64,000 bases of DNA, from the NCBI RefSeq assembly GCF_028690125.1, contig NZ_JAQVBV010000020.1, positions 32,613-96,612 on the forward strand, written 5' to 3'. The number at the start of each line of letters is the position of its first letter. Within the stretch, counting starts at the first letter, position 1. Under the pieces are notes generated by a model. That model made no database searches and was not told the origin of the DNA. It was given only the letters and a program-made list of their open reading frames with translations. Shown piece after piece: positions 1 through 9,694 of the stretch. Source of the DNA: Bacteroides sp. Lineage in GTDB: Bacteria > Bacteroidota > Bacteroidia > Bacteroidales > Bacteroidaceae. The position numbers and the translations under genes are program-made.

Positions 1-44
1 GAAAATTGAAAAAAACGCCAATCTACGATTCTATAATTACCCCA

Positions 45-52
45 TATCTTTG
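45..52 (+). promoter_or_regulatory. Candidate -7 box for the fimbrial operon
   Basis: TATCTTTG fits the Bacteroides -7 consensus TAnnTTTG and is the only good match upstream of the fimbrial genes. No convincing -33 box is seen 19-21 bases upstream. If used, the transcript would carry a leader of about 310 bases before the start codon at 369. Confidence 0.45.
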
Positions 53-368
53 CAATGTCAATAAGGAACAAATGAGTTCCTGAGAACTGAAAACAAAACA
101 ATTAAATAATAGTAAAAAAACAAATAAACAAACATTGCCAATCAAAAAGGAAGTAACAATTAAACTCTTGCGGAAGCTACTCTCTTCCTTATTTATATAT
201 AAGGACTTCCGAAGTTCCTCCCCGGAACTAGAACCCCAAAGATGAAACAAGTTCTCACATTATTATTAATTCCAATTCATAATAATGATTCCCTCTCAGA
301 AAGAAAAAATAAAAATTTTTAGAAAGAAAAAAAATAAAATAATTATCATTCAAAAAAAACATCAAATT
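53..368 (+). promoter_or_regulatory. Structured leader of the fimbrial operon
   Basis: No gene is supported in this stretch. It contains several inverted repeats: AGGAAC/GTTCCT (64-81), a two-part stem made of CGGAAG/CTTCCG (171-176 with 206-211) and TCCTTA/TAAGGA (186-191 with 200-205), AGTTCC/GGAACT (213-229), and an AT-only stem ATTATTAT/ATAATAAT (259-286). Together they suggest a folded 5' leader that could affect expression; that role is inference. An A-rich tract precedes the start at 369. Confidence 0.4.
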
Positions 369-1655
369 ATGAAACTTAAAAGTTTATTTTTAGTAGGTAT
401 CGCTGCGTTTGCTATGACATCTTGCAGTAATGAAGTTGAAGGTATTGACAATAGCGATAACGGTACAAAAGACGCTATTATGCAATTCGGTATTTCATTT
501 GCTAATTCTTCAAACATAGGAGAAAGAGACGCAACTGCCGGAGGAGAAGATAAAGGCACTGCATCAGAACAAAATTTTTCAGATGCAACCATTGTCATAG
601 AACAAAACGGTAAAAAAAACATTGTGAATGTTCTTAAAAATGATTTCGAATCACAAACTAGTACAACTACTACAATCCTATGGCTAAAAGAAAAAATAGC
701 TGTAAATCCAGGAGCTGCAAACGTTTGGGTATTTTTGAATGCTTCTTCAGCACTGAAAACAGCTTTAGCAACACCAAATGCTGATTACAAAGCTTTAAAA
801 GAAACTGCTTCATTCACTGGAAACATTAAAGCATTAGAAGCAGAAGCAGGAATCGCAGAAGAAAACCACTTTTTAATGAGCAATGCAAGTGGTGACGCCA
901 AAGAAGCAGTTTTCACAGCAAACATAACTAATCCTTTGACAGTAGATGTTAGCCGTGTAGCTTCTAAGTTGGAAGAAACCACACTTTTGAACAACAGCTA
1001 CTCAGTAACAGATGATGCTGAGAATTTAGCTAATGTTGAATTAACAGTTAAATTAACAGATTTTGCATATGCAGGTTTGCAACAAGAAGTTTCAGTACTT
1101 AAAGGTGGTACAGTAACATCTAATTTATTTGCTCCATACAATACAACAGCAGTAGATGGTTTTATTTTCCAAAAATTTGCAGCTCAAATGAGTAACGATG
1201 TTAAAACAGGCTCTGTAAACAATTACTGTATGGAAAATTTAACCGGAACATCAAATGAAACATATACCAACGTTATTTATAAAGGTCAAATCAGTGTGGA
1301 TGGTGCAACAGGAACACTCTACATTACATCTGATAACAAAGCTTTCAAAAGTGTAAAAGCAATGAAAGAAGCTGGTTACAATTTTGAAGGATTAACAGAG
1401 GAGACTACTATTGAAGATTGTTGGAATAACTATGCCTTGAGAAAATACGACGGTGGTGTATGTTATTATGTAGCACCAATTGAAACAGCAAATACAGGTA
1501 AGCAGATTGTACGTAACAATATCTACCGTCTAAATGTTAAATCTATCAAAGGAATCGGTTCTGTTCTTCCTAAAGAATTCTCAGATCCTACATTATTAGA
1601 TTTAACAGTAGGAATTCAACCTTGGAGCGTAAACGAAAACGCATTTGAACTCTAA
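369..1655 (+). CDS. Fimbrillin, Mfa1/FimA-type structural subunit
   Basis: First gene of the fimbrial locus and the likely main shaft subunit. The start at 369 is chosen because MKLKSLFLVGIAAFAMTSC is a lipoprotein signal peptide with Cys19 as lipidated residue; the reading frame stays open upstream from 285 but that extension is Lys-rich and unlike a signal. The mature part is beta-rich and hydrophilic, and it ends in a WSVNENAFEL tail. Subunits of this clan are exported as lipoproteins, trimmed by a protease and polymerised by strand exchange. Protein length (428 residues) suits the family. It precedes an Mfa2/FimB-like anchor gene, which supports the role. Its rank as major subunit is inferred from gene order. 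Confidence 0.75.
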   Translation: MKLKSLFLVGIAAFAMTSCSNEVEGIDNSDNGTKDAIMQFGISFANSSNIGERDATAGGEDKGTASEQNFSDATIVIEQNGKKNIVNVLKNDFESQTSTTTTILWLKEKIAVNPGAANVWVFLNASSALKTALATPNADYKALKETASFTGNIKALEAEAGIAEENHFLMSNASGDAKEAVFTANITNPLTVDVSRVASKLEETTLLNNSYSVTDDAENLANVELTVKLTDFAYAGLQQEVSVLKGGTVTSNLFAPYNTTAVDGFIFQKFAAQMSNDVKTGSVNNYCMENLTGTSNETYTNVIYKGQISVDGATGTLYITSDNKAFKSVKAMKEAGYNFEGLTEETTIEDCWNNYALRKYDGGVCYYVAPIETANTGKQIVRNNIYRLNVKSIKGIGSVLPKEFSDPTLLDLTVGIQPWSVNENAFEL

Positions 1656-1770
1656 CTGCATCCCACACAGACAAACTTTTAAAAAGAGGGAAGGGATCTT
1701 CCCTCCCTCTTTACTCAAAACTTTGCCAAACAAAGCAAAACAAGAATTTCAACAGAAAATAATAAAAAGC

Positions 1771-2880
1771 ATGAAACGTATATTCACTAACATACAAAAG
1801 GAAGCAAGTAGAATACTGCTACTCACAGTATTGGCTGGTACAATCGCATCTTGTGATTCTGTCCTCAATTTTGAGGAAGGCGATTGTGACATCAAATACC
1901 GGGTAAAGTTCAAGTATGACTACAATATGGAGAAAGTAGACGCTTTCGCACAAAATGTAAAGTCAGTGACGCTTTATGCTTTTGATGACAATGGTAAATT
2001 CGTATACCAGAAAACTGACCAAGGTGAGCCGTTAGCAGATGGTAGCTACTTTATGGATGTAGATATCGATCCACAAAAATATCATTTGGTCACTTGGGCA
2101 GGGCTCGACAATGAATCATTTGCAGTCCCCGTGATGAACGGTCAATCTAAAGTAAATGACCTCACTGTCCTGACACTCCGCGATCCAGCGACACGCTCTA
2201 CGGAAGGTGAAGAAAATAAATATATTGTAAAGAAAAACCTCTCTCCATTGTGGCACGGTGAAGCTATTGAAGGAAAGAGCGTACTATACACCACACCCGC
2301 TACAGGAAATAGCATTCGCGAAGAAGTCACAACTATCGGACTGGTGAAAAACACTAATAATATACGTATTATAATTGCACAGGTAAATCAACATCCGGAA
2401 AAACAAATTCCAGCAACACGGGCTATCAAAGATGATATGTTCACTTACTCTATCTACGATGACAATGGAAAAATGAATTATGATAACTCCCTGATGGAAG
2501 ACAACCTACTGACTTACCAACCATTCGTTACAGAGACTAGTAAAGTAACCACTCGTGCCTTTAGTAACGAGGATGAACCTGCTAACACATATTCAGCAGC
2601 TGTAGCAGAAATTAGTGTAGCAAGACTTGTAGAAACTCAAAACCCATTATTGAAAATCTATAATAAAGAGAACAATACAGAATTACTTCCTAATGGATCC
2701 CTCATCCGTTATCTTGGGTTGTTAAAAGAGCAGAATTTAATAAATATGCCTCTACAAGAATATCTCGACCGCGAAAGTAGTTTCGGAATGATTTTTTTCG
2801 TAGATGAAAACTTGACGTTGCTCAACACAGTAATTCAGATTAATGACTGGATCATAAACATCAACGATTTTGAACTCTAA
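1771..2880 (+). CDS. FimB/Mfa2-like fimbrial anchor lipoprotein
   Basis: Likely outer-membrane anchor and length-limiting subunit of the fimbria. The start at 1771 gives a signal peptide ending in the lipobox IASC; the frame is open from 1645 but that stretch overlaps the previous gene and is not signal-like. After the Cys comes DSVLNFEEGDCDIKYRVKF, typical of the Mfa2/FimB family (short acidic Cys-containing start followed by a beta-strand KYRVKFKYDYN). The protein has 369 residues, somewhat longer than many Mfa2 proteins. In Porphyromonas, Mfa2 and FimB sit directly downstream of the fimbrillin gene, as here. The gap to the previous gene is 115 bases, the gap to the next is 12. Confidence 0.75.
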   Translation: MKRIFTNIQKEASRILLLTVLAGTIASCDSVLNFEEGDCDIKYRVKFKYDYNMEKVDAFAQNVKSVTLYAFDDNGKFVYQKTDQGEPLADGSYFMDVDIDPQKYHLVTWAGLDNESFAVPVMNGQSKVNDLTVLTLRDPATRSTEGEENKYIVKKNLSPLWHGEAIEGKSVLYTTPATGNSIREEVTTIGLVKNTNNIRIIIAQVNQHPEKQIPATRAIKDDMFTYSIYDDNGKMNYDNSLMEDNLLTYQPFVTETSKVTTRAFSNEDEPANTYSAAVAEISVARLVETQNPLLKIYNKENNTELLPNGSLIRYLGLLKEQNLINMPLQEYLDRESSFGMIFFVDENLTLLNTVIQINDWIININDFEL

Positions 2881-2892
2881 ATAAACAAAAGA

Positions 2893-4254
2893 ATGAGACT
2901 TTCAAAAATAACATACTATCTTTTATTTACGTTGGTATCAGTTACGAGCTTGTCTGGATGTTCACAAGATGAGTATGCGGAAAAGCAGGTTGTGGAACAA
3001 CCCAAAATAGAAGCTCAACTAATATTATCTGTTAGCACTCCTCTAAAAGGTATACGTGCCCCAGAAACGACACTGACGGGGAAGACCACAGAGAATGAAT
3101 GTCATAAACTTACTTTGTTTATAATGAACGCTGATGGAAGTAGTATTCAGGACTATTCTATCGAAGGAGAAAGTCTACAAAATAAAAGTTTGTTTTTCAA
3201 TGTCACCACAGAGCAAGGTCAGAAAAAAGCTTTTGTCGCTGTAAATATGACAGACGCTCAAATCACAAAGATAAAACAAGCAACAGATCACAATCCAGCT
3301 TATACTATAGATAATATTACGGATATCACTACAGAGAATAACTTTCTAATGACAGGACAAGTTGTAACAGAAAGTGGTAGTGGAATAATAAATATCGAGG
3401 CAGAGAAAACAACAAAAGTTAAAGCAACCCTGGCACGTGTCATGTCTAAAGTACTGCTGACGTGTACTACACAGGATAATAATGAGGAATATGTAAAACT
3501 AGCACAAGACAATGGTTATATACGATTGAATAATGTGCATTATATATTGGACACCACCAACAAAAAGTTTTTCCCATTTGCTAAACCAAATAATGAAGAT
3601 CCTAATTTCAACATGAGTGAAACGTTGAAAACCAATTATGCTGATAATTTTTTTGCTGCACCCTTCAACAATACACCAGAAAGTGGAGAAACTGCTGTAA
3701 AATATGATGCAAGTAGAATGCAAGAAGGTGAATACCAATATACAGAAGGTGTCTATTGTCTCGAAAATACGATCAATATAGACTTGCAAGATGTAAACCG
3801 TGCAAAAAATGTAGCTACTTATTTAACTATAAATGCTAAATTTACTCCTAAAAACATTGATGGAACGAAGAATTTATCAGAAAGTGATGCCAATAACAAA
3901 CTAACAAAAGGAACTTTCTATACTTGTAAAAAAGCTCCGGCAGATGCAAAAGATATGTGCTATAGTACCATACAAAAAGGAATTGATTATTTAAAAACAA
4001 ACTATAATACTAATACCACCAACAGTGATTTTACTATCCATACAGGTGGATGGCAATATTACGAGACATTTGTTAATTCACCAACAATTTTCAGTGAAAA
4101 TGCCGGGCTGGTACGCAATAACTATTACATCATTAATATTACTTCATTCACTGCTCCGTTAATAGAGAAAACAATAGAAGTAAATACCACTATATGTCCT
4201 TGGAATATCAAAGGAAAAACCACTATTGATATTGAAACAGGAAACAATAAATAA
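2893..4254 (+). CDS. Fimbrillin-like accessory subunit (lipoprotein)
   Basis: Exported lipoprotein of 453 residues with signal and lipobox LSGC. After the Cys the layout resembles Mfa1-type fimbrillins: a strand LTLFIMNADGSS near residue 75, the segment NNFLMTGQVV near 150 (compare HFLMSN in the first subunit), a paired Cys region, and a C-terminal RNNYYIINITSFTAPL followed by CPWNIKG. The RNNYY(I/V)xNI motif is a common C-terminal feature of Bacteroidales fimbrillins. The gene lies 12 bases after the anchor gene in the same operon. It could be a second shaft subunit or an Mfa3/Mfa4-like accessory protein; sequence alone does not decide. Confidence 0.65.
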   Translation: MRLSKITYYLLFTLVSVTSLSGCSQDEYAEKQVVEQPKIEAQLILSVSTPLKGIRAPETTLTGKTTENECHKLTLFIMNADGSSIQDYSIEGESLQNKSLFFNVTTEQGQKKAFVAVNMTDAQITKIKQATDHNPAYTIDNITDITTENNFLMTGQVVTESGSGIINIEAEKTTKVKATLARVMSKVLLTCTTQDNNEEYVKLAQDNGYIRLNNVHYILDTTNKKFFPFAKPNNEDPNFNMSETLKTNYADNFFAAPFNNTPESGETAVKYDASRMQEGEYQYTEGVYCLENTINIDLQDVNRAKNVATYLTINAKFTPKNIDGTKNLSESDANNKLTKGTFYTCKKAPADAKDMCYSTIQKGIDYLKTNYNTNTTNSDFTIHTGGWQYYETFVNSPTIFSENAGLVRNNYYIINITSFTAPLIEKTIEVNTTICPWNIKGKTTIDIETGNNK

Positions 4255-4267
4255 TGGAGAAAAGAAA

Positions 4268-5236
4268 ATGAAACAAATAAAATATACCATATTCAGTTTA
4301 CTGATTCTGACAACGACTATTTTCAGTGGTTGCGACAGCATATTAGAGGATGAATATACCATCTCTAATGAACAACAACAGATAGAAGTAAGATTTGCAA
4401 AATTTTCTATGGACGGTACTTCTTCTACACCTGCATCTGGAACTTTAATTTTCTGGAAAAAAAACCTCAATGACTTCTTTCAATCTCCAATAGATGATTT
4501 GAATGAATACAGTAAAAACAAATACAATACCGGAGAATTTTATCCATATGATAATGCTATGGTGTATGCTACGGGATACTCGCCTACAGATATACAAACC
4601 AGTAGCGACTATCAAACATTAACTTTATCAATAGCAAATTCAGGAATCGCTGATGTTTGTGTAGCAGAAAAAGTTATCGGTGGCAACCAAAATGCTCCAT
4701 TCAGCGAAACTATGAATTTTGAACACACGCTAACTAAGGTGTTTTTCACGGTTGAGCGTGACCAAACAATGGTAGGAAATCGTGATGTGAGAAACATTAC
4801 CATCACCATCCCAAAGAGCTATTTACCTGTAGAATGGAATTATAACTTCGATGAAAATAAATACAAGATAAATTCCGAAAAAACAGCAAATAGCAATTTA
4901 AAATTTATACATCCCGATATTATCAGTGGTACTAACACTGACGAATTAGGAACAGCTTATCTGATGTTGCCTATGATCAATTCGGGAATATTAAAAAACT
5001 TACGTCTGACTGCGGACATTCTGCTAACCGGTAGTCATGAGATTGAAAGAACAATTGATAATACATTGAATATACAGTTGTATGATAATGATAATATAAC
5101 CAAAGTTACAAATGCAAAACCGGGTGAAGCGTATGAAGTATGCATTCGTTTCCAACAAAACTCTTTCACACTTATTGCCCGTCAATTAGACAACTGGGAA
5201 CAAGGAGGATTAATCTATGTACCGATTAAACCGTAA
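4268..5236 (+). CDS. Fimbrillin family lipoprotein
   Basis: Exported lipoprotein of 322 residues. The start at 4268 has AGAAA just upstream and gives a signal peptide with lipobox FSGC; the frame opens at 4226 inside the previous gene, so that start is rejected. The body contains the segment MNFEHTLTKVFFTVERD near residue 145, matching the FxHxLAKv/FTl core of fimbrillin family (Mfa_like_1) proteins, and the C-terminus has DNWEQGG, the usual terminal W-x-x-G strand of that family. It is a minor or tip subunit by family and position. Its end overlaps the open frame of the next gene, but the next true start lies 41 bases downstream. Confidence 0.65.
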   Translation: MKQIKYTIFSLLILTTTIFSGCDSILEDEYTISNEQQQIEVRFAKFSMDGTSSTPASGTLIFWKKNLNDFFQSPIDDLNEYSKNKYNTGEFYPYDNAMVYATGYSPTDIQTSSDYQTLTLSIANSGIADVCVAEKVIGGNQNAPFSETMNFEHTLTKVFFTVERDQTMVGNRDVRNITITIPKSYLPVEWNYNFDENKYKINSEKTANSNLKFIHPDIISGTNTDELGTAYLMLPMINSGILKNLRLTADILLTGSHEIERTIDNTLNIQLYDNDNITKVTNAKPGEAYEVCIRFQQNSFTLIARQLDNWEQGGLIYVPIKP

Positions 5237-5276
5237 AAGAAAACAATCAAAACAACGAATAATAACTGATAGTAAA

Positions 5277-7400
5277 ATGAAAAAGAACCTAATATACACT
5301 ATAATCTCAACGGCAGCACTTCTTCTTGCTACTTCATGTACCACAGATGAAACAGCCGAACAAGTAACAGGTAATGGTGCATTCCAATTATCTTCGGATA
5401 AAGGGAAGTTTACCCGTGCAGCGAATACGGAATCTACTTTTTCGAAAAAAACTGCCTATCAGATTTATGCAATAGATGCAACAAACAGTGATTTCAGATA
5501 TAACTATTTAACAAATCCTGCCAGTTCGGATGCTATTACAGGAATAGAATCTGAAGATCATCAAAACATTGAAGGTATCGAAATCAATAAATTTAATGGC
5601 AAAACATTGAGTTTCTATGCTGTAACAAATAGTACAGAAGAACCGGTAGAAATAATTCCCAATGGAAAGTCTGCTCCAACATGCTACATTAAGTACAAAG
5701 ATGCAACTACTCCGCTAACCGATGTTATGTGGGCAAAAAAAGAGAACCAAAGTTATCTGAACTCTGGCATTATTAAACTTTTGTTCGGACATACTCTAGC
5801 TAAATTGAATCTGTATGTAATGAAAAACTCCGAATATGAAAAGACTACTGTCAGTTTGAATAGCATATCTATAAAAGATTATCCGGATGGTTCTTTGAAT
5901 ATGCAAACCGGTAAATACAATTTAGTAAATACTGATAAAAGGAGCCAAGAATGTACTGTTTATTCAGAAGGGAATCAAGAGGTTACTACTAAAGCAGCAG
6001 TAGTCGAGAAAAATAATGTAGTAATAACTCCTATGCTTTTTCCTACAAGAAAAGAAAACTTACAGGAAACTGATAGAACTAATCATTCCACGCATATAAA
6101 AGTAGCAGTAACCATTGATGGACAATCTACTACAAAAGAAATTGAAATCACTTCTATATTGGCTGAAAATACAGGAAACAATCCTACAACAAAAGAAATT
6201 CCATTCGAATTTAAGAGTAATCATGAATATGATATGGTTATCACTATCACAAAGAGCTCATTGGTTGTAACTATAGTCCCAAGGCTTTATGACTGGATTC
6301 CGGATGAGGAATTAAAAGAAGAGGATGAAGTGAACGGTTCTATGACCATCAGTGGTATTACATGGATGGACCGTAACCTAGGAGCTACCAGCGGAGACCC
6401 ACTAGCGGGAGATCAGGCTTGGGAAAATAGCCGTGGATATTATTATCAATTCGGAAGAAATATACCATACTATATAAATACAGCTCAAGATGATAACGGG
6501 ATAATATATGCACTATCAAACGGTAATTGGCATCTACAAGAATCAATGCCATACCCACATGTGCCAGGATATATGTCTGAAAAGCCAAGAACCAGTAACC
6601 AGAGTATGGCCAGAAATCCTAGTGACAAAAATCTATATTTCAATTTTTGTTATGGTAGTAACAACTGGAGTAGCAGTTACAATTGGAATGATAACAAGGC
6701 CCAACCTTGTCCTAAAGGATGGCGTATACCGACGAGCAATGAATTCCAGCTGATTATTCCTGCTACAGAAAAGGCTGGAGATATTCCATTTTTGAAAAGT
6801 CATCCATCTGAAACTTATATTGAAAAGGAAAATAATGACCCGGAAACAGGTTCCAGCTCTACATATGTAGGCGTCAAAAAAAACACATGGACAGAAACAA
6901 CTGTAGGTATCACCAACTCTATTTATGCTTTAAAAAGAGAAGGTACAGATAATGCATACTTTTTGAGATGGCATATAGAAAAAAGTGGTAAATATAAATT
7001 AGTTAATAAATGTACTACTTCCGACAAAGGAGATCCATACCGTAATGTATTAGTAATATCGAGATATCCAGCAACCAAAAGTAGTACCTTAACTACAGGG
7101 AATGTAAAATATGTTGCAAAATGGAGCCATCCGGTAGAACAAATTAAATTACCTATTTCCGGATATATACATATCGGACCAGAGCATGCAATATCAGGGA
7201 ACACCAATTATCCGGCTTTAATTTATAGTGGTTCTGAAGCTGTATATTGGACAAGTACCACCAATAGTTACCAGGCCTATACAGTTCGTATGAAATTTGC
7301 AGGCGATGCCGCTTCGAATCAAATCATGATGTATAAAAACGAAATCCGTAATAACGGGTGTCTGATACGTTGTGTTCGTGATACTAAAGCTAACGATTAA
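5277..7400 (+). CDS. Fimbrillin fused to a FISUMP domain, likely tip adhesin
   Basis: Exported lipoprotein of 707 residues; the start at 5277 gives a signal with lipobox LATSC. Residues 1-345 are fimbrillin-like, with the FGHTLAKLNLYV core and a terminal strand ending YDWIPDEE. From about residue 355 a FISUMP (Fibrobacter succinogenes major paralogous, C-type-lectin-like) domain begins: ITWMDRNLGATSGD, YYYQFGR, PCPKGWRIPTSNEF, YWTSTT and the ending GCLIRCVRD are all hallmark segments. FISUMP domains are found on surface proteins and are thought to bind ligands, so this is the best tip-adhesin candidate in the locus. The two-domain fusion and position in the middle of the operon fit a large tip subunit; the ligand is unknown. 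Confidence 0.75.
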   Translation: MKKNLIYTIISTAALLLATSCTTDETAEQVTGNGAFQLSSDKGKFTRAANTESTFSKKTAYQIYAIDATNSDFRYNYLTNPASSDAITGIESEDHQNIEGIEINKFNGKTLSFYAVTNSTEEPVEIIPNGKSAPTCYIKYKDATTPLTDVMWAKKENQSYLNSGIIKLLFGHTLAKLNLYVMKNSEYEKTTVSLNSISIKDYPDGSLNMQTGKYNLVNTDKRSQECTVYSEGNQEVTTKAAVVEKNNVVITPMLFPTRKENLQETDRTNHSTHIKVAVTIDGQSTTKEIEITSILAENTGNNPTTKEIPFEFKSNHEYDMVITITKSSLVVTIVPRLYDWIPDEELKEEDEVNGSMTISGITWMDRNLGATSGDPLAGDQAWENSRGYYYQFGRNIPYYINTAQDDNGIIYALSNGNWHLQESMPYPHVPGYMSEKPRTSNQSMARNPSDKNLYFNFCYGSNNWSSSYNWNDNKAQPCPKGWRIPTSNEFQLIIPATEKAGDIPFLKSHPSETYIEKENNDPETGSSSTYVGVKKNTWTETTVGITNSIYALKREGTDNAYFLRWHIEKSGKYKLVNKCTTSDKGDPYRNVLVISRYPATKSSTLTTGNVKYVAKWSHPVEQIKLPISGYIHIGPEHAISGNTNYPALIYSGSEAVYWTSTTNSYQAYTVRMKFAGDAASNQIMMYKNEIRNNGCLIRCVRDTKAND

Positions 7401-7426
7401 TAAAAACGAACAAGAAATTAAAAGTT

Positions 7427-8422
7427 ATGAAATCAACCTATAAAAACATATTACTTTTTACCATAGCAATAATTTCCCTTATAGCATGTGAGAAAGATGA
7501 GATACAGCAAGTATCAAATAAAGATACAGTTGCAGTTATACCCGAGTTATCTGGAATGTATACAGCTTCTCCGGGTAACTGGACTAATAACGTACGTGCT
7601 GTTCACCCCGGTCTGACTAAAATTATCAACCTACCGGAAGGAACGACTTTGAGATTGATTGCAAAAGGTACCATAACTGCAACTCAAGATTATGTAGTCC
7701 GTACGTCAGATGGAGGATCCCAGTCCCTTTATCCCTGCAAAGTAGACAATAATACGGGAGCTATTATAGATGAAAGTAAAACTCCTCTTTATCTTTCTCC
7801 AGGAGATTATACATTCAGCGCAATATCTCCGGCACACAAATATAATAATGGAATCACCATAAATAATGGCGAATCTGTAATAGCGAATAATAGTCACTGG
7901 GACCAAACAGCACCGACTAAAATCACTATTGGAAAGGATGACGTAAGTAAAGTTATCCCTTTAAATCCATTAATGCAACTTACAGCTCGCATGACTTTCA
8001 CGCTGAAAGGAGATATAGCAAACGGTGTATCATCTCTATCGGTAATGCAAGATGGAATTGAAATAGACAGAATAAGAGAGAAACCTGCTGAATTAACAAA
8101 TGTAGGAGACTCTATTAAAGCTGAAATTGTAGCTAATTACAATCGTATCTATATCAAAGAACAAGATATCACAGTACAAGAAGATCGTAGTTTAAGAGCT
8201 GAAATTTGTCTTTTGCCAATAGATAATCGGGCAACGCCAATGACAATCATTATGAACTTAATGGTGAACGGAGTACCAACACAGTTTACTTATTCTATCG
8301 TCAATAAAATACTCTATGCGGGATACTCATATGACTATACTGTAAATGTGAAAATCAAAGATAATATCTCCGTAGCAAACTGGCAAGAGACTTCATGGTC
8401 CACAGAAGTCAGCGGAGAATAA
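7427..8422 (+). CDS. Fimbrillin-clan lipoprotein
   Basis: Exported lipoprotein of 331 residues with lipobox LIAC at residues 18-21. After the signal it has beta-rich sequence with NVRAVHPGLT and NPLMQLTARMTFTL (the conserved amphipathic core strand of the FimA clan, near residue 183), then YAGYSYDYTVNVKIKDNISVANW near the C-terminus, the last strand plus Trp seen in this clan. It resembles the group that databases label BF2992-like fimbrillin-A clan proteins, but that label is from memory. It lies 26 bases after the FISUMP-bearing gene and is probably co-transcribed. Confidence 0.6.
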   Translation: MKSTYKNILLFTIAIISLIACEKDEIQQVSNKDTVAVIPELSGMYTASPGNWTNNVRAVHPGLTKIINLPEGTTLRLIAKGTITATQDYVVRTSDGGSQSLYPCKVDNNTGAIIDESKTPLYLSPGDYTFSAISPAHKYNNGITINNGESVIANNSHWDQTAPTKITIGKDDVSKVIPLNPLMQLTARMTFTLKGDIANGVSSLSVMQDGIEIDRIREKPAELTNVGDSIKAEIVANYNRIYIKEQDITVQEDRSLRAEICLLPIDNRATPMTIIMNLMVNGVPTQFTYSIVNKILYAGYSYDYTVNVKIKDNISVANWQETSWSTEVSGE

Positions 8423-8443
8423 CAGATAAAACGAATAAAACCA

Positions 8444-9400
8444 ATGATTATGAAAGCTTATAAATATATATTCCTGTTAAGTTGTTTATGGCTGGCAGCT
8501 TGTACTCAGAACAATGAATGGATTGGCGAGAATATAGATGCCGAAACTTCTTCAGAAGGAATCGTACACTTAAATTTGCAAAGTGCAGAAATAAGCGTGG
8601 ACACTCGTTCTATTACTCCACAAGATCCGATGACAGATAATCCGATATATGATCTCTGTCTATTACATTACAATTTTGAAGGACAACTTATCGCTAAAGA
8701 TACAAAATACCAAGTTTTCGGTACGGATGCACCTCAACTTGGCTATCAATGGAGTCCCACTTTAACAATTGATCCACAGAATAGAACAGAGACCCTTTGT
8801 CTTGTAGCAAATATGGATGGAAACCATCCAACTTGGCCTAGCCGGTTGGCAGACTTAAAAGAGATGACTGTAGATTTACAATTTAATAGCAGTAATGGTC
8901 TGATTTCCAACAAAAAGATGTATATGTTTGGTTATTATGAGGGGGCTATCCAATCAAACAAAAGTATCAATATTATGCTAGGACGCATGACAGCAGCTGT
9001 TAAATTTGTAATTTCAGCAAAAGATGCAAGTTCGAGCATTAACTATCAAATTAAAAGCATAGAGATAGTAAAAGCTGCTGTAAAGAGTTATTTTTTTCCA
9101 CATAATTCAACCAATAATATTTTTGGAAGTACATTCAAAGAGTCATTTAATCCATCCGATTTTCAAATTGCCAATGCTTCAACTGAATTTTCTTACTACT
9201 ATCAGATTGGAGAAAACATATCACCTAGCAGTACCAATCATACGCAAGTTGTGATAACGGCAAATAGAGGTAGTAAGTCTACCTGGACAACAAAAAGATA
9301 TACAGTAGATCTAGGTTGTGATCGGCCTGAAGTTCCCAATCGAAACTATTCACTATATCGCAATAATAACTATACTTTTAATATAGTCTTGAATAATTAA
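8444..9400 (+). CDS. Fimbrial-type lipoprotein, last subunit of the locus
   Basis: Exported lipoprotein of 318 residues (or 316 if the second Met at 8450 is used) with signal and lipobox LAAC. The mature part starts acidic, includes DTRSITPQDP (an Arg-containing linker common near the N-terminus of fimbrillins), IYDLCLLHYNFEGQL, a core strand INIMLGRMTAAVKFVIS near residue 175, and ends NRNYSLYRNNNYTFNIVLNN, the terminal motif of fimbrial proteins of this order. No DUF4906-type long C-terminal extension is present. It is 21 bases downstream of the preceding gene. Role as accessory or tip component is inferred from family and operon. Confidence 0.6.
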   Translation: MIMKAYKYIFLLSCLWLAACTQNNEWIGENIDAETSSEGIVHLNLQSAEISVDTRSITPQDPMTDNPIYDLCLLHYNFEGQLIAKDTKYQVFGTDAPQLGYQWSPTLTIDPQNRTETLCLVANMDGNHPTWPSRLADLKEMTVDLQFNSSNGLISNKKMYMFGYYEGAIQSNKSINIMLGRMTAAVKFVISAKDASSSINYQIKSIEIVKAAVKSYFFPHNSTNNIFGSTFKESFNPSDFQIANASTEFSYYYQIGENISPSSTNHTQVVITANRGSKSTWTTKRYTVDLGCDRPEVPNRNYSLYRNNNYTFNIVLNN

Positions 9401-9417
9401 TTTAATACCAAAATATT

Positions 9418-9681
9418 ATGAGAACAAATGACATCCTACAATTAGAATCATCAGATATGCGCCAAGCCTATCTATTTGAAGAGAACGGACACTGGTATGC
9501 TTACGAGCATTCTGCTAATAGGATTGAGAAATTTGTGAAAGGTTTTGTAGACTTCAAGCATAAAGTGCAAGATGTCTGCGGACGAATGAAAGTAGAAATC
9601 GACCTCGGTATTCTGGAGAGATGCTCCATTACATTGTGCGAAGATTCATTGCTTGTACTTGATTGCCCAAGCAGCAACTAA
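9418..9681 (+). CDS. Small soluble protein of unknown function
   Basis: An 87-residue protein starting 17 bases after the last fimbrial gene. No signal peptide or membrane segment. It is acidic, with aromatic residues in FEENGHWYAYEHSA and a mixed alpha/beta pattern, and ends in a hydrophobic strand SLLVLDCP. Reading-frame composition and close spacing support a real gene in the operon. It lacks the export signal of every other gene in the locus, so it probably acts in the cytoplasm, perhaps in regulation. I do not recognise the family. Confidence 0.55.
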   Translation: MRTNDILQLESSDMRQAYLFEENGHWYAYEHSANRIEKFVKGFVDFKHKVQDVCGRMKVEIDLGILERCSITLCEDSLLVLDCPSSN

Positions 9682-9694
9682 AAATATTTAATGG

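Noticed and set aside
23..250. 75-residue minus-strand open frame
   Set aside because: Lies in the structured leader of the fimbrial operon, no ribosome binding site, sequence looks like chance.
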